A DNA stretch of 64,000 nt from Acorus gramineus. Lineage: Eukaryota > Streptophyta > Magnoliopsida > Acorales > Acoraceae. The notes under the pieces were generated by a model. The model was not told where the DNA came from and ran no database searches. It saw nothing but the letters and a program-made list of their open reading frames with translations. Positions within the stretch are counted from its first letter, which is position 1. Each line of letters begins with the position of its first letter. Position numbers and translations under genes: made by a program. The stretch is taken from contig CM060852.1 in assembly GCA_030737835.1 (NCBI GenBank), positions 9,902,507 through 9,966,506 on the forward strand, given 5' to 3'. Below are positions 62,764 to 64,000 of the stretch, piece by piece.

Positions 62764-63313
62764 ACATCCACATTTATACATGACAGAATAACCTGTGTCA
62801 ATCATCAAAACACATTGTTTTGGTGATCAATTCCGTGTATGTCCTGGGGCTGTCGTTGACAAATATCTTGATGAGGCGTGCTTTATTTGAAATCTTGGTC
62901 AGCATTGCCATCCAATGTCTTTAGCAACTGTTTTTTGATATACAGAGCACTAGGTCTACTTATCGAAGCAAACCTCCTCTTAATGAACAGCTTGTCAGGT
63001 TTTGTTCCATAGTTCACTGTTAGCATAAATAACTTCTGTCAATCATCAAAACATCCACATTTATACATGACAGAATAACCTGTGTCAATCATCAAAACAC
63101 ATTGTTTTGGTGATCAATTCCGTGTATGTCCTGGGGCTGTCGTTGACAAATATCTTGATGAGGCGTGCTTTATTTGAAATCTTGGTCAGCATTGCCATCC
63201 AATGTCTTTAGCAACTGTTTTTTTGATATACAGAGCACTAGGTCTACTTATCGAAGCAAACCTCCTCTTAATGAACAGCTTGTCAGGTTTTGTTCCATAG
63301 TTCACTGTTAGCA
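62764..63313. repeat. Direct duplication of a 262-bp segment
   Basis: 62764-63025 and 63051-63313 are almost identical (the second has one extra T in a T-run), separated by 25 bp. The minus-strand frame of each copy reads NYGTKPDKLFIKRRFASISR then PSALYIKKQLLKTL before a stop, so a coding piece of the transposon was duplicated. Near identity implies a recent event, or an assembly overlap. Confidence 0.9.
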
Positions 63314-63318
63314 GAAAT

Positions 63319-63774
63319 TTAGACACAAAAATCAGTTATATTTGCATTGGTAACAAAAAAAATTGATAGGTAATTACCTTTCACTTCTTTTTTTCTAGAT
63401 TGTATGCCGAATATAATATCAATCTCATTCGAAGTGATTTTGAGACGTTTGCCATCAATCATGAAGGACTTGTTTTTTTGTTCATATGATTTTATTATCC
63501 AAAGGATATCATCATCATTCTTTTTGGTTTTGTTGAAGTCATATGACTTATGCATTAAACAATTGAACATATTCCAAAATAAAGTTTTTATGAGCATCTC
63601 TAAATGCCTATCCTTAACTGTGAGCTTGGAAAATGTTTCAAATATCCTGTGTAAGGATGATCTAAATTGTGGGTAATAGTTCTTCCCCCTTCTCTCTTTT
63701 GGTTTTTCTATTTTCTTTGGTCCTACACAAAGAAAACATACATATTGAAACCGGTTACAATGCTTAACATTCAA
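63319..63774 (-). pseudogene. Ulp1-protease-associated transposon protein, N-terminal remnant
   Basis: The 151-residue frame contains RHLEMLIKTLFWNMFNCL, IIKSYEQKNKSFMIDGKRLK and ITSNEIDIIFGIQSRKKEV. This resembles the N-terminal part common in plant Ulp1-type proteins carried by MULEs, where a '...KLKIT..DV.LIFGI-S' phrase precedes the protease. No His-Asp-Cys protease part follows; the frame stops and runs into the duplicated segment. Confidence 0.5.
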
Positions 63775-64000
63775 TTCTATGTCATATCATTGAATGCATC
63801 TTTTGATTTTGTCAGTTATATTTAAAAATGAGTAAATTTAGGGAAGAAAAAGTCAATTACATTTATCAAATAATGGATTTCTTTTATCATGCTAAATTAC
63901 ATATCAAATCAAAACTTATAAAAAGACATATACAAATAATCAGTTACATTTAACAATAGTGAGTTACATTGTACATCACGAACTACTCACAAATCATAAA

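Larger units (their letters stand above)
61436..64000. other. Decayed transposon region with repeated GTTACAT motifs
   Basis: AT-rich DNA with many copies of (A/C)GTTACATT or AATGTAAC, at about 61900-62010, 62430-62530 and 63810-63970. It also holds an (AT)n tract at 61853-61871, a FAR1-like remnant, a 287-bp-period duplication and an Ulp1-type protein remnant. Such dense subterminal motifs and this protein pair are usual in large plant MULE-type elements. Confidence 0.5.

Noticed and set aside
1-64000. CRISPR arrays, bacterial operons, rRNA or organelle insertions
   Set aside because: None of their signatures is present; everything interpretable is plant nuclear.

Overview
This is a stretch of flowering-plant nuclear DNA. 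It has intron-rich genes with GT-AG junctions, plant-only families (a TIFY/CCT/GATA factor, SABRE, a lectin-receptor-type kinase pair, a CLT transporter), Site II and telo-box promoter motifs, and AT-rich spacers with many small plant transposons. The species cannot be read from the sequence. The GC-rich intronless kinases would fit a monocot, but that is a weak guess.

Layout. 1-6067 (-): 5' seven exons of a ZIM-like GATA transcription factor, cut by the window start. 9179-37051 (-): a 23-exon SABRE/APT1-type bridge-like lipid-transfer protein filling about 28 kb; all exon phases agree and give 2676 aa. 39056-43338 (+): neuroguidin/Lcp5-like rRNA-processing factor in 8 exons. 45185-50144 (-): CRT-like (CLT) plastid thiol transporter in 10 exons, one intron with a GC donor. 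51255-52404 (+): YIF1/Hrf1 ER-Golgi membrane protein in 4 exons, divergent from CLT. 53999-55294 and 58918-60132 (+): two intronless kinases of the L-type lectin receptor-kinase class lacking lectin and membrane parts. 61-64 kb: decayed transposon territory with FAR1-like and Ulp1-type remnants.

The genes are mostly unrelated housekeeping or regulatory loci, not a pathway cluster. The unusual structure is in the repeats. A 1.70-kb near-perfect foldback element in a SABRE intron and a 0.89-kb foldback upstream of the second kinase each have GGG...CCC ends and an exact 9-bp target duplication, as Mutator-like elements do. Also present are a duplicated, broken copy of the TIFY exon inside the GATA gene, an NCED gene fragment, tandem duplications at 15 kb and 63 kb, and a recurring palindromic MITE. 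The two lectin-less kinases share an uncharacterised C-terminal tail. All exon coordinates were worked out by hand from splice signals, phase and recalled family similarity, without an alignment program.
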